64,000 nucleotides of DNA, from assembly GCA_023460855.1 (NCBI GenBank), contig JAEWOS010000018.1:270808-334807 (forward strand). Direction: 5' to 3'. Of this stretch, positions 1-7,788 are shown piece after piece. Each line of letters begins with the position of its first letter. The stretch's first letter is position 1. A program made the translations under genes and the position numbers. The notes beneath the pieces are model-generated. The model saw only the letters and a program-made list of their open reading frames with translations, was not told the DNA's origin and ran no database searches. Source of the DNA: Bacteroidota bacterium (lineage in GTDB: Bacteria; Bacteroidota; Bacteroidia; Flavobacteriales; Weeksellaceae).

Positions 1-497
1 TCCAGGCTGATGATATTCAGGAACTTTATCTGCCGGTGAGCAACTTCGAAAAAGGAATGCGCACAGCAAACTATTTCACGAAAGTAAACAACTGGCAGAA
101 TAAAAACCTGACTTCAACTACCAACAAAGGCGAAAGCCGTTATCTGAGTGTAAATACTTCCATTAAGAATAAGAAAGATTCTCAAACTTATCTGCTGCAG
201 CTTTTGAATCCTGACTTCAGCGATAAAATTCAGGTGTTCGCAGATCCGACGGCGACTGAAACCGGTGGCGTTTCATTTGGAGTAGGTCCTCAAATTGGCG
301 GCGGTGTTACCAAATCCTATTACTTGAAAAAAGGCGACCAGTCGTTCTGGCTGCGTAAGAAAGATTTCGAAGAAAACTACAGCAAACTTTTTGGTGACAA
401 TCCGGAGTTCATGAAGCAGTATCCTTACGATTCTGTGGAGTGGAATTTCTTCAGCTTTCTTGTTGGTAAATACACAGAAATGTCTGCTGCAAAATAA
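1..497 (+). CDS. Conserved hypothetical protein, 5' end outside window
   Basis: The reading frame is open from base 3 to the TAA at 495-497, so only about 164 C-terminal residues are visible. A GTG at 36 is in frame, but coding runs through it from upstream, so it is probably internal. The visible part is soluble, rich in Lys, Asn and aromatic residues, with a glycine-rich stretch (GVGPQIGGG, about 80 residues from the end). I see no membrane segment, known motif or C-terminal sorting domain. I do not recognise the family. A good terminator follows directly, so this is probably the last gene of its transcript. Confidence 0.6.
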   Translation, partial: QADDIQELYLPVSNFEKGMRTANYFTKVNNWQNKNLTSTTNKGESRYLSVNTSIKNKKDSQTYLLQLLNPDFSDKIQVFADPTATETGGVSFGVGPQIGGGVTKSYYLKKGDQSFWLRKKDFEENYSKLFGDNPEFMKQYPYDSVEWNFFSFLVGKYTEMSAAK

Positions 498-521
498 TTG
501 AATCACCATTTAAAATAAAAT

Positions 522-555
522 TACACTTTGGTTTTCTGAAGTGTATTTTTTTTTG
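522..555 (+). terminator. Rho-independent terminator
   Basis: A TACACTT/AAGTGTA stem (522-528 with 539-545) is followed by nine T. It sits 25 bases after the stop of the first gene and separates it from the next. Confidence 0.8.
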
Positions 556-607
556 TGCTTAAGGCAACTATTCCGAAATTAGAGCGTCCTACATATAAAC
601 AGTTAAA

Positions 608-1234
608 ATGAAAAAGACAGTAATTACCCTTTCCATGCTTTACGCCATGCAGACCTTTGCACAAACAGAAGACCTCGCGGTTTTTCTTGGTGGAAATTTT
701 CAGAAAATTGAAACTCATAAAAATCTTGGCGCTGATCTCACCGTGAGGTATTATTTTACGGATAAACTCTCTTTCGGCGGTCAGCTTCTATATGCTTCAA
801 AAAACTACCGGGAAGACCGCTTGAGCCTGGAAAGCTTCAGATTTAATGTGGTTACACAATATGATGTTTTTCAGAGGGACAACATGTATGCCGGTTTCTT
901 CCTGAATAATGGGGTAAAATATAGCGCGCTGCGAAATCTCGATGACGTGTATCTTGAAGAGAATAATGACGAATACGGGATGCCTTATTTCGTAGAAACA
1001 GCGCGATTACTGAATAAAGATTTCTTTTATATCCTTACTCCTGGCGCAGAAGCTTCAGTGAGAATTGCGACCATTTCTAAAGAAGACAATGCAGGAGTTT
1101 ACATAACGTTGAAAGCGGGCTATGAATTCGGTTTCGGAAGAGATCATGCACTCAGATTATCTAATCCGCACGGATTTATTGGTTCGGTAGGAATCACATT
1201 TAAAGGATCAACAAAAAGTGAGGAAACGTATTAG
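608..1234 (+). CDS. Secreted outer-membrane beta-barrel-like protein
   Basis: The 208-residue product begins with a clear signal peptide (about residues 1-19, ending TFAQ). The rest alternates polar and aromatic residues in the style of a small beta-barrel and ends in a strand containing GSVGITF. Repeated motifs such as LTVRYYFTDKLSFGGQLLY suggest amphipathic strands, so an outer-membrane location is inferred. No substrate or enzymatic motif is visible. It is flanked by terminators on both sides (522-555 and 1270-1295) and is therefore probably monocistronic. I saw no TAnnTTTG promoter close to the start. Confidence 0.7.
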   Translation: MKKTVITLSMLYAMQTFAQTEDLAVFLGGNFQKIETHKNLGADLTVRYYFTDKLSFGGQLLYASKNYREDRLSLESFRFNVVTQYDVFQRDNMYAGFFLNNGVKYSALRNLDDVYLEENNDEYGMPYFVETARLLNKDFFYILTPGAEASVRIATISKEDNAGVYITLKAGYEFGFGRDHALRLSNPHGFIGSVGITFKGSTKSEETY

Positions 1235-1269
1235 CAAAATGACTTTTTTATTCTGATCCCTTATAAATG

Positions 1270-1295
1270 CACACTGAATAAAGTGTGTTTTTTTT
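1270..1295 (+). terminator. Rho-independent terminator
   Basis: CACACT (1270-1275), a 6-base loop and AGTGTG (1282-1287) are followed by eight T. It ends the barrel-protein gene. Confidence 0.75.
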
Positions 1296-1316
1296 CGTAA
1301 TTTGCACAGGATTTTT

Positions 1317-1706
1317 ATGAGGAATTTTCAGCTTTTGGGCGTGTTGCTGATTATCGCGGGAAGTTTCCTGCCATTGGTTCATATTCCCGTCATCGGAAAC
1401 TGGAATTACTGGAAAATTGAACCTGTACTCGCGGCAATTTGCTGGCTGCTGTCAATTGCGGCACTCGCAGGAATTCTTAGCGGGAAACAGTTGCTGGTGA
1501 AAACCAGTGCCTTTTTGCTGATTCTGCTGTTTGCGTTCACCATTTATGCGGTAAAACAGGAATCGATGGATTTTTTTAGTTTTCTGCCGTTTACGAAACT
1601 TCAGAATCTGGCTGCATCAGTTGTAAAAATCCAGTATGGCTGGCTTCTGGAATTTGGCGGGGCACTGCTTATTTTGCTGGCAAGAATTAATAATAAATCT
1701 GAATAA
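1317..1706 (+). CDS. Small integral membrane protein, four helices
   Basis: A 129-residue protein with about four hydrophobic helices (near residues 5-22, 38-58, 66-83 and 105-125 of the ATG form). An in-frame TTG at 1302 would add five residues, but the ATG at 1317 is the more natural start. It precedes the thiolase gene by only 14 bases and may share its transcript. I recognise no family. The short loops suggest a structural or accessory membrane protein rather than a transporter. Confidence 0.6.
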   Translation: MRNFQLLGVLLIIAGSFLPLVHIPVIGNWNYWKIEPVLAAICWLLSIAALAGILSGKQLLVKTSAFLLILLFAFTIYAVKQESMDFFSFLPFTKLQNLAASVVKIQYGWLLEFGGALLILLARINNKSE

Positions 1707-1720
1707 ATATATTTAACAGT

Positions 1721-2902
1721 ATGAAAGAAGTATTCATCGTATCGGCTGCACGTACACCAATCGGCAGTTTTATGGGCAGTTTGTCAACTGTTCCGGCAAC
1801 CAAACTCGGCGCAACTGCTGTAAAAGGCGCTCTGGATAAAATCGGACTCGATCCTAAAGAAGTGCAGGAAATTTATATGGGAAATGTGCTTCAGGCCGGC
1901 GAAGGTCAGGCTCCTGCGCGTCAGGTAGCTTTAGGTGCAGGTCTTTCAGAAAATACACCCGCGACAACGATTAATAAAGTATGCGCTTCCGGAATGAAAT
2001 CCGTGATGATGGCTGCACAGGCAATTAAAGCCGGAGATGCGGACGTAATCGTTGCAGGTGGGATGGAGAATATGAGTTCTGTACCGCATTATTTTTCTGC
2101 AAGAAATGCAACGAAGCTCGGCGACGTAAAAATGCAGGACGGAATGGTTCTGGACGGACTGACCGATGTGTACAACAGAGTGCATATGGGTGTTTGTGCT
2201 GAAAAATGCGCAGCTGAATACGGATTTTCCCGTGAAGACCAGGATAATTTTGCCGTTGAATCTTACAAGCGTTCAGCAAAGGCGTGGGAAGAAGGCAGAT
2301 TCAAAGATGAAGTGGTACCGGTAGAAATTCCACAGAGAAAAGGGAATCCGATTAAATTTGAGGAGGACGAAGAATATAAATCTGCCAATTTCGACAGATT
2401 CGGTTCGCTGCCGACAGTTTTCCAGAAAGAAAACGGAACTGTTACCGCAGCAAATGCTTCAACATTGAACGACGGTGCTTCTGCACTGATTGTGATGTCA
2501 AAAGAAAAAATGGAAGAACTGGGTGTGAAACCACTTGCGAGAATTGTTTCTTATGCAGATGCGGCGGATGCTCCGGAATGGTTTACGGTTGCCCCTTCGA
2601 AAGCCCTTCCGATTGCACTGAAAAAAGCCGGACTGGAAGTTTCGGATATCGATTTCTTCGAATTCAACGAAGCATTTTCTGTTGTCGGACTTGCCAACAA
2701 CAAAATTTTAGGACTTGACGCATCGAAAGTGAACGTGAACGGAGGCGCGGTTTCTTTAGGACATCCGCTTGGAAGTTCAGGTTCGAGAATTCTGGTTTCG
2801 CTGATCAATATTCTGAAGCAGAACAATGGAAAATACGGAGCGGCAGCCATCTGTAACGGTGGTGGTGGAGCTTCCGCGATTGTTATCGAAAATATGCAGT
2901 AA
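1721..2902 (+). CDS. Acetyl-CoA C-acetyltransferase (thiolase)
   Basis: A type II thiolase of standard length (393 residues). It should condense two acetyl-CoA to acetoacetyl-CoA or run the reverse thiolytic step, in the cytoplasm. The catalytic set is visible: nucleophile Cys88 in NKVCASGMKS, His348 in SLGHPLGSSG and Cys378 in CNGGGG. The start is an ATG after a 14-base gap from the membrane-protein gene. It may supply acetoacetyl-CoA to the mevalonate pathway, whose kinase lies at 4633, or take part in fatty-acid or butyrate metabolism with the 3-hydroxybutyryl-CoA dehydrogenase at 38862. Sequence alone does not separate AtoB-like from PhaA- or FadA-like use. Confidence 0.93.
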   Translation: MKEVFIVSAARTPIGSFMGSLSTVPATKLGATAVKGALDKIGLDPKEVQEIYMGNVLQAGEGQAPARQVALGAGLSENTPATTINKVCASGMKSVMMAAQAIKAGDADVIVAGGMENMSSVPHYFSARNATKLGDVKMQDGMVLDGLTDVYNRVHMGVCAEKCAAEYGFSREDQDNFAVESYKRSAKAWEEGRFKDEVVPVEIPQRKGNPIKFEEDEEYKSANFDRFGSLPTVFQKENGTVTAANASTLNDGASALIVMSKEKMEELGVKPLARIVSYADAADAPEWFTVAPSKALPIALKKAGLEVSDIDFFEFNEAFSVVGLANNKILGLDASKVNVNGGAVSLGHPLGSSGSRILVSLINILKQNNGKYGAAAICNGGGGASAIVIENMQ

Positions 2903-2966
2903 GATAATTTCACTGATACCGATAAAGCCATTAGGAATAAACAATCAAAATTCTTGATGGTTTTTT

Positions 2967-2974
2967 TATTTTTG
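2967..2974 (+). promoter_or_regulatory. Bacteroidetes -7 promoter element
   Basis: TATTTTTG matches TAnnTTTG and lies 20 bases before the UMF1-type transporter start. The -33 element is not obvious. Confidence 0.55.
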
Positions 2975-2994
2975 TACCGCTTTCAATCATCATT

Positions 2995-4479
2995 ATGCAG
3001 GAAAACCATTTACCGCCCACCAAAATTGAAAAAAATGACCCGAAAATAACGAGGGCATGGTCATTTTACGACTGGGCCAATTCGGTTTATTCCCTGGTAA
3101 TTACCTCCACTATTTTCCCGATTTATTATACGATTCTTACCACGAAGTACAATAAACAGGAATTTGTGGAAGCAGCGAATGAATATCAGGAAATTCCGGT
3201 AAGGCATATGATCAGGGTTTTTGGCGATACGTACGAACCTGATGCTGTTCTGAGTTTTTCATACGCCATTTCGTTCTTCCTGGTCGTTTTGCTTTCTCCG
3301 TTTCTGTCATCACTGGCAGATACGATCGGAAATAAAAAATCGTTCCTGCAGTTTTTCTGTTATCTCGGCGCAACGTCTTGTATGGGTCTTGCGATGTTTA
3401 CCGGGATGAATAATGTATTTCTCGGTCTGCTCTTCAGTATTACGGCAAGTGTCGGGTTCTGGGGAAGTCTTGTGTTTTATAATTCTTTTCTGCCGGATAT
3501 TGCCACGCCGGATAAACAGGATGAACTTTCGGCAAGAGGATTCATTTTTGGATACATCGGTTCAGTTGTTTTGCTGATTATCTGTTTATTTCTGATTCAG
3601 GGAATTACGGACGATCCGGAACAGCGCAACATCTGGATCCGCGTCACCTTCCTGATTACCGGTGCTTGGTGGTTTGGCTTTGCACAATACACATTCCGTC
3701 ATCTTCCGCAGTTCGGAAATGTGAAGGAGAATCTACCGAAAGATCTGGTCCTGCTCAACTACAAAAATATTTTCAAGAAACACCGTGAACAGGGTGGGAT
3801 TTTTGTGGTGATCAAAGACAATATTCTGTTTTACATCGATGTTGCCAAAGAGAGTTTCCGTGAGCTGATTAAAGTCGGGAAAAACCTTTTCGGAGACCGG
3901 AATCTGAAATTTTTTCTGTCGAGTTTCTTCTTTTACAGTGTAGGGATGCAGACGATCTTTCTGATGGCAACACCTTTCGGAAGTACGATGATTTTTCCGA
4001 AAAATGATGAAAAATACAAACTGATTATTACGATTCTGGTTATTCAGATTATCGCGATTTTCGGAGCTTATCTTTTCTCCCGGCTTTCGAAAAAAATCGG
4101 CAATAAAAATGTGATTACGATTGCGGTAATCATCTGGATTCTCTGCTGTCTCACAGCTTTCGTACTCACAAAAGAAAATCCGCATCTTCAGACGATCTTC
4201 TACATTCTTGCCGGATTTATTGGGTTAGTAATGGGTGGTTTGCAGGCAATGTCACGATCCACATATTCGAAACTGCTTCCGGAAAATTCGCAGGAGAACA
4301 CCACGTTTTTCAGTTTTTATGACGTGCTGGAAAAGCTTGCGATTATCATGGGTATGCTCATCTTCAGCGTGTTTATTCAGAAATTTGGAAACATGCAGTA
4401 TGCGTTTATTGCCATGTCCGGTTTCTTTTTGATCGGTGCAATTTTGGTTCGGTTCGTCAATTTGAAATCATTCAGATAA
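2995..4479 (+). CDS. MFS transporter, UMF1/Atg22-like
   Basis: A 494-residue polytopic protein with about 12 membrane segments. The N-terminal WSFYDWANSVYSLVITS and the following FPIYYTIL are characteristic of the UMF1 (Atg22-like, YxiO) branch of the major facilitator superfamily. The second half begins after a soluble stretch (about residues 240-305). Yeast Atg22 exports amino acids from the vacuole, but bacterial members have no firmly established substrate. It has its own promoter, and the next gene also has its own, so it is probably monocistronic. No operon context hints at a substrate. Confidence 0.85.
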   Translation: MQENHLPPTKIEKNDPKITRAWSFYDWANSVYSLVITSTIFPIYYTILTTKYNKQEFVEAANEYQEIPVRHMIRVFGDTYEPDAVLSFSYAISFFLVVLLSPFLSSLADTIGNKKSFLQFFCYLGATSCMGLAMFTGMNNVFLGLLFSITASVGFWGSLVFYNSFLPDIATPDKQDELSARGFIFGYIGSVVLLIICLFLIQGITDDPEQRNIWIRVTFLITGAWWFGFAQYTFRHLPQFGNVKENLPKDLVLLNYKNIFKKHREQGGIFVVIKDNILFYIDVAKESFRELIKVGKNLFGDRNLKFFLSSFFFYSVGMQTIFLMATPFGSTMIFPKNDEKYKLIITILVIQIIAIFGAYLFSRLSKKIGNKNVITIAVIIWILCCLTAFVLTKENPHLQTIFYILAGFIGLVMGGLQAMSRSTYSKLLPENSQENTTFFSFYDVLEKLAIIMGMLIFSVFIQKFGNMQYAFIAMSGFFLIGAILVRFVNLKSFR

Positions 4480-4594
4480 ATTATTTTCAACATAATTGTC
4501 AGGTTGAGAATTTGCTGATTTTATGCTGCAAATTAAAAAATTTATGATATTTCTCCGAAAAAGGAGTGATTTTAGTTAAAAGGCATAATTTTCG

Positions 4595-4602
4595 TATCTT
4601 TG
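4595..4602 (+). promoter_or_regulatory. -7 element before mevalonate kinase
   Basis: TATCTTTG is a perfect TAnnTTTG, 30 bases before the kinase ATG. The -33 region is T-rich and not clear. Confidence 0.65.
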
Positions 4603-4632
4603 CAACTGTAAATCAGTACGGTAAAATAAACT

Positions 4633-5559
4633 ATGACAAATCCTCTCTTTTATGCGAAAATTCTGCTGTTTGGAGAATACGGAGTCATCGAAGATTCCCA
4701 GGGTTTAACTTTGCCATACAGTTTTTACAAAGGCACGCTGAAATTTTCCGGACTACAAACCGATTTTGAGAAAAAATCCAATCAGCATTTACGTGCCTAC
4801 GCAAATTTCCTCGCGACTCTTGAACTTCCTGAACCTTTCAAAATTGATGTAGAATCTTTTTTGAATGACATTGAAAACGGACTGTTCTTCGACAGTAATA
4901 TTCCTCAGGGATACGGAGTCGGAAGTTCAGGCGCTTTGGTTGCAGCGATTTTCGAAAGATATTCCCTTAAAAAATATACGCCGGAAAATATTTCCAAGAC
5001 GGAACTCAAAGATCTTAAAGCGATTTTTGGTCAGCTTGAAAGCTATTTTCACGGTAAAAGTTCCGGAATCGATCCGCTGATCTGCTATATGAATCTGCCG
5101 ATTCTTATTGAAAACCGCGACAATGTGGATAAAGTATCAATTCCGGCAACGCAGAACGGCAAAGGAGCAATTTTCCTGATCGACAGTGGAATGGTCGGGG
5201 AAACCGGACCAATGGTTCAGATTTTTTTCGAGAAAATGAAAAAGGAAGGTTTCAGAAAGACGCTTAAAGAAGAATTTATCCGTTATAACAACGCGTGTAT
5301 CGATACATTCCTGAAGAAAGAAATGAATCCGTTCTTCCGGAATCTGAAAAAACTTTCTGTCTGGGCTTACGAACATTTCAAGCCAATGATTCCTGAAAGC
5401 CTCTATAAAGCGTGGAAAAACGGACTCGATACTAACGCTTATTATCTTAAACTTTGCGGAAGCGGCGGTGGAGGTTATATTCTGGGTTTCACGCAGGATT
5501 ATGACAAAGCGTCAGAAATGCTTGAAGGCTTCAACAAGGAGGTTATTTACCGCTTTTGA
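4633..5559 (+). CDS. mvk: GHMP kinase, mevalonate kinase type
   Basis: The 308-residue protein has GHMP-superfamily signatures: an N-terminal KILLFGEYGVI (motif 1), the phosphate-binding GYGVGSSGALVAA (about residues 93-107) and a C-terminal LCGSGGGGY (motif 3). FGEYGV is typical of mevalonate kinases, which make 5-phosphomevalonate for isoprenoid synthesis in the cytoplasm. Flavobacteria use the mevalonate route, which agrees. It lies 30 bases before a UbiA prenyltransferase that would use the resulting prenyl diphosphates. It is somewhat shorter and more divergent than textbook enzymes, so phosphomevalonate kinase or another GHMP kinase is a lesser possibility. Confidence 0.85.
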   Translation: MTNPLFYAKILLFGEYGVIEDSQGLTLPYSFYKGTLKFSGLQTDFEKKSNQHLRAYANFLATLELPEPFKIDVESFLNDIENGLFFDSNIPQGYGVGSSGALVAAIFERYSLKKYTPENISKTELKDLKAIFGQLESYFHGKSSGIDPLICYMNLPILIENRDNVDKVSIPATQNGKGAIFLIDSGMVGETGPMVQIFFEKMKKEGFRKTLKEEFIRYNNACIDTFLKKEMNPFFRNLKKLSVWAYEHFKPMIPESLYKAWKNGLDTNAYYLKLCGSGGGGYILGFTQDYDKASEMLEGFNKEVIYRF

Positions 5560-5589
5560 CTCCCGGAATTCTGAATTGCCAGTGAAATA

Positions 5590-6489
5590 ATGCAGCGAAA
5601 CAATCCATTTTTTCACCGGATTTCCCAAATGATCGGTTTCCTGTTAGGAGCCCGGTTTTTCGTTACTTTACTGTTAACTTTTGCGCTGTATGTTTCCACG
5701 TTTTTTCTGTTCAGCAGGGAGGAAGGTTTCCGTGAATTTGTTTTCGATTTTAAAGTACACGGAATTATTTTCTGTGCTGTTTTGAGTATTCTTTGTGGCG
5801 GAATTATCAACCAGTTTTACGACCGCGACAAGGACCAGCTTGTAAAACCCTTCCGGAGCAGACTGCAGAAGTTTATTGAGCAGAAATATTTTCTGTACGC
5901 CTATCTTTTACTGAGCATCTTTTCTCTGGTGATTGCATGGCTGATTTCGCCAAGAGTTTTTATTTTTTTCCTGGTTTACCAGTTTCTGATGTGGTTTTAC
6001 AGCCATAAACTTTCCAAGATTTTAATTCTGAACAATCTTACTTTTGTCGCGCTGACGCTGTATCCTTTTTTCGGAATGCTGATTTATTATCAGCAGTTTT
6101 CCGTGAGAATTCTGGTAATGGCAATTTTCCTCTTTCTGATTCTTCTTGCAATTGATATTCTGAAAGATATGCTGACCAAAAATGCGGATAAGGTTTTCGG
6201 TTATCAGACGCTGGCCAACCGTTTCGGAACATCGTTGTCCAAAAATATTACGGTTTTTCTATTGTCAGTGTTAGCAGTTGTAGGAGTGATTCTGGCAGTA
6301 AATCAGGGTTTTGAACTGGTGATGAGCTGGTATTTTCTGATTACGGTGCTGGTTGCTGTACTTTGCGCAGTGCTGCTGTATTCAAAAGTAAAAAACGCAC
6401 GGTTTTACACGCTGAACATTCTGAGACTCTGGGTTTTTTTCGGGATTATTTCGATGCTTGCAGACGGCATTGTTTCGCGTTTCGGGTAA
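5590..6489 (+). CDS. UbiA-family prenyltransferase
   Basis: A 299-residue membrane protein with about eight or nine helices. Two Asp-rich motifs mark the UbiA superfamily: NQFYDRDKDQ (about residues 74-84) and DILKDMLTKNADK (about 180-192). These bind the Mg-diphosphate of a prenyl donor. The acceptor cannot be read from sequence; candidates are a quinone precursor, a lipid headgroup or geranylgeranylglyceryl phosphate-like compounds. It follows mevalonate kinase at a 30-base gap and is probably in the same transcript, linking prenyl supply with use. The first DxxxD is preceded by N-Q rather than N-D, within normal variation. Confidence 0.82.
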   Translation: MQRNNPFFHRISQMIGFLLGARFFVTLLLTFALYVSTFFLFSREEGFREFVFDFKVHGIIFCAVLSILCGGIINQFYDRDKDQLVKPFRSRLQKFIEQKYFLYAYLLLSIFSLVIAWLISPRVFIFFLVYQFLMWFYSHKLSKILILNNLTFVALTLYPFFGMLIYYQQFSVRILVMAIFLFLILLAIDILKDMLTKNADKVFGYQTLANRFGTSLSKNITVFLLSVLAVVGVILAVNQGFELVMSWYFLITVLVAVLCAVLLYSKVKNARFYTLNILRLWVFFGIISMLADGIVSRFG

Positions 6490-6557
6490 ATATTTTCTTT
6501 TCCTTTTTTTCGTGTGAGATCAGAAGTTTTCTGAATGTTTTTCACAAAACAATTCAG

Positions 6558-6565
6558 TAAATTTG
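6558..6565 (+). promoter_or_regulatory. -7 element that decides the proline dehydrogenase start
   Basis: TAAATTTG lies 23 bases before the ATG at 6589 but downstream of the in-frame ATG at 6535. If used, transcription begins after 6535, so the shorter protein is the real one. Confidence 0.55.
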
Positions 6566-6588
6566 AAACCTCAAATACGGGAAATTTT

Positions 6589-7764
6589 ATGTCGGTATTC
6601 AATGACACAGCTGTAGCTTTTGCAGATAAATCGGACAAACAGTTACAGAAAGCATACTGGATGTTTAAAATGATTGAGCATCCGCATCTTACAAAATGGG
6701 GCTCGGGCTTGCTGAATTTCAGCGTGCACAACAACCTTCCGTTTGCCACTAACATCGTAAAAAATACGCTGTTCGAGCTTTTTGTGGGTGGTGAAACGCG
6801 CGAAGAAAGTACCAGAGTGGTGAACCAGATGTGGAAACGCGGCGTGGGAAGTATTTTTGATTATTCTATTGAAGGAAAGGAAGAGGAAGCTACCTTTGAT
6901 GCTGTATGCCGTGAAATCAAAGACATTGTGGAGTTTTCAGTCGGGAATCCGGCAATTCCGTTCATCGTTTTTAAGCCGACCGCTTTTGGCAGAATCGATT
7001 TGTATGAAGAAGTCGGGAAAGGTGTAGAACTTACCACCAGCCAGAAAGAAGAATGGGAAAGGGTGAAAAACCGTTTCAATGAAGTGTGCCGGCTTTGTCA
7101 TCATCACGACAAAAAAGTGATGATAGATGCCGAAGAAACCTGGATGCAGGATGCAGCAGATGCACTTGTGGAAGAAATGATGGAACGTTACAACGGTCAG
7201 AAGCCAATCGTCTGGAACACCATACAAATGTACAGAACCGGACGCCTGGAATATATGGGCGAAAACCTGGAGCGTGCTAAAGAAAAAAATTATTTTATTG
7301 GGTATAAAATGGTTCGCGGCGCGTACATGGAAAAGGAACGAAAGAGAGCAGAGGAATTGAATTATCCGGATCCGATTCAGCCTACAAAAGACGCTTCCGA
7401 CAGAAATTATAACGCAGGAATTGATTTTATCATGAATAATCTCGATCGTGTTTCCGCGTTTTTCGGTACACATAATGAGAAGTCAACCGAACTCGTTATG
7501 GATAAGATGAAGGAGAGAGGACTCGAAAACAACGATGAAAAAATTCATTTCGGTCAGCTGTACGGAATGAGCGATAATATCACGTATTACCTTGCACACC
7601 GCAATTACAACGCTGCGAAATATTTACCGTACGGTCCTGTGAAAGACGTGGTGCCTTATCTTACGCGTCGCGCTCAGGAAAATACGTCTGTTGCCGGACA
7701 AACAGGCCGTGAACTCGGGCTTATTCAGAAGGAGTTACGAAGAAGAAAAAACAGGTCCTCATAA
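6589..7764 (+). CDS. Proline dehydrogenase
   Basis: The 391-residue enzyme oxidises proline to pyrroline-5-carboxylate with FAD and passes electrons to the membrane quinone pool. It is a monofunctional TIM-barrel ProDH, not a long PutA fusion. Signature regions visible are VMIDAEETWMQDAA (mid-barrel) and the C-terminal YLPYGPVKDVVPYLTRRAQEN, which holds the substrate-binding Arg pair. An ATG at 6535 would add 18 residues, but a promoter element at 6558-6565 makes 6589 the better start. No P5C dehydrogenase is adjacent. Confidence 0.92.
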   Translation: MSVFNDTAVAFADKSDKQLQKAYWMFKMIEHPHLTKWGSGLLNFSVHNNLPFATNIVKNTLFELFVGGETREESTRVVNQMWKRGVGSIFDYSIEGKEEEATFDAVCREIKDIVEFSVGNPAIPFIVFKPTAFGRIDLYEEVGKGVELTTSQKEEWERVKNRFNEVCRLCHHHDKKVMIDAEETWMQDAADALVEEMMERYNGQKPIVWNTIQMYRTGRLEYMGENLERAKEKNYFIGYKMVRGAYMEKERKRAEELNYPDPIQPTKDASDRNYNAGIDFIMNNLDRVSAFFGTHNEKSTELVMDKMKERGLENNDEKIHFGQLYGMSDNITYYLAHRNYNAAKYLPYGPVKDVVPYLTRRAQENTSVAGQTGRELGLIQKELRRRKNRSS

Positions 7765-7788
7765 CAGAAATTTACAGAATTCAATTTA

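Noticed and set aside
2551..2931. A 126-residue minus-strand frame opposite the thiolase
   Set aside because: Antisense shadow with Pro/Ser-rich composition.
6937..7473. A 178-residue minus-strand frame inside proline dehydrogenase
   Set aside because: Antisense shadow, Phe/His-rich, no promoter or family.
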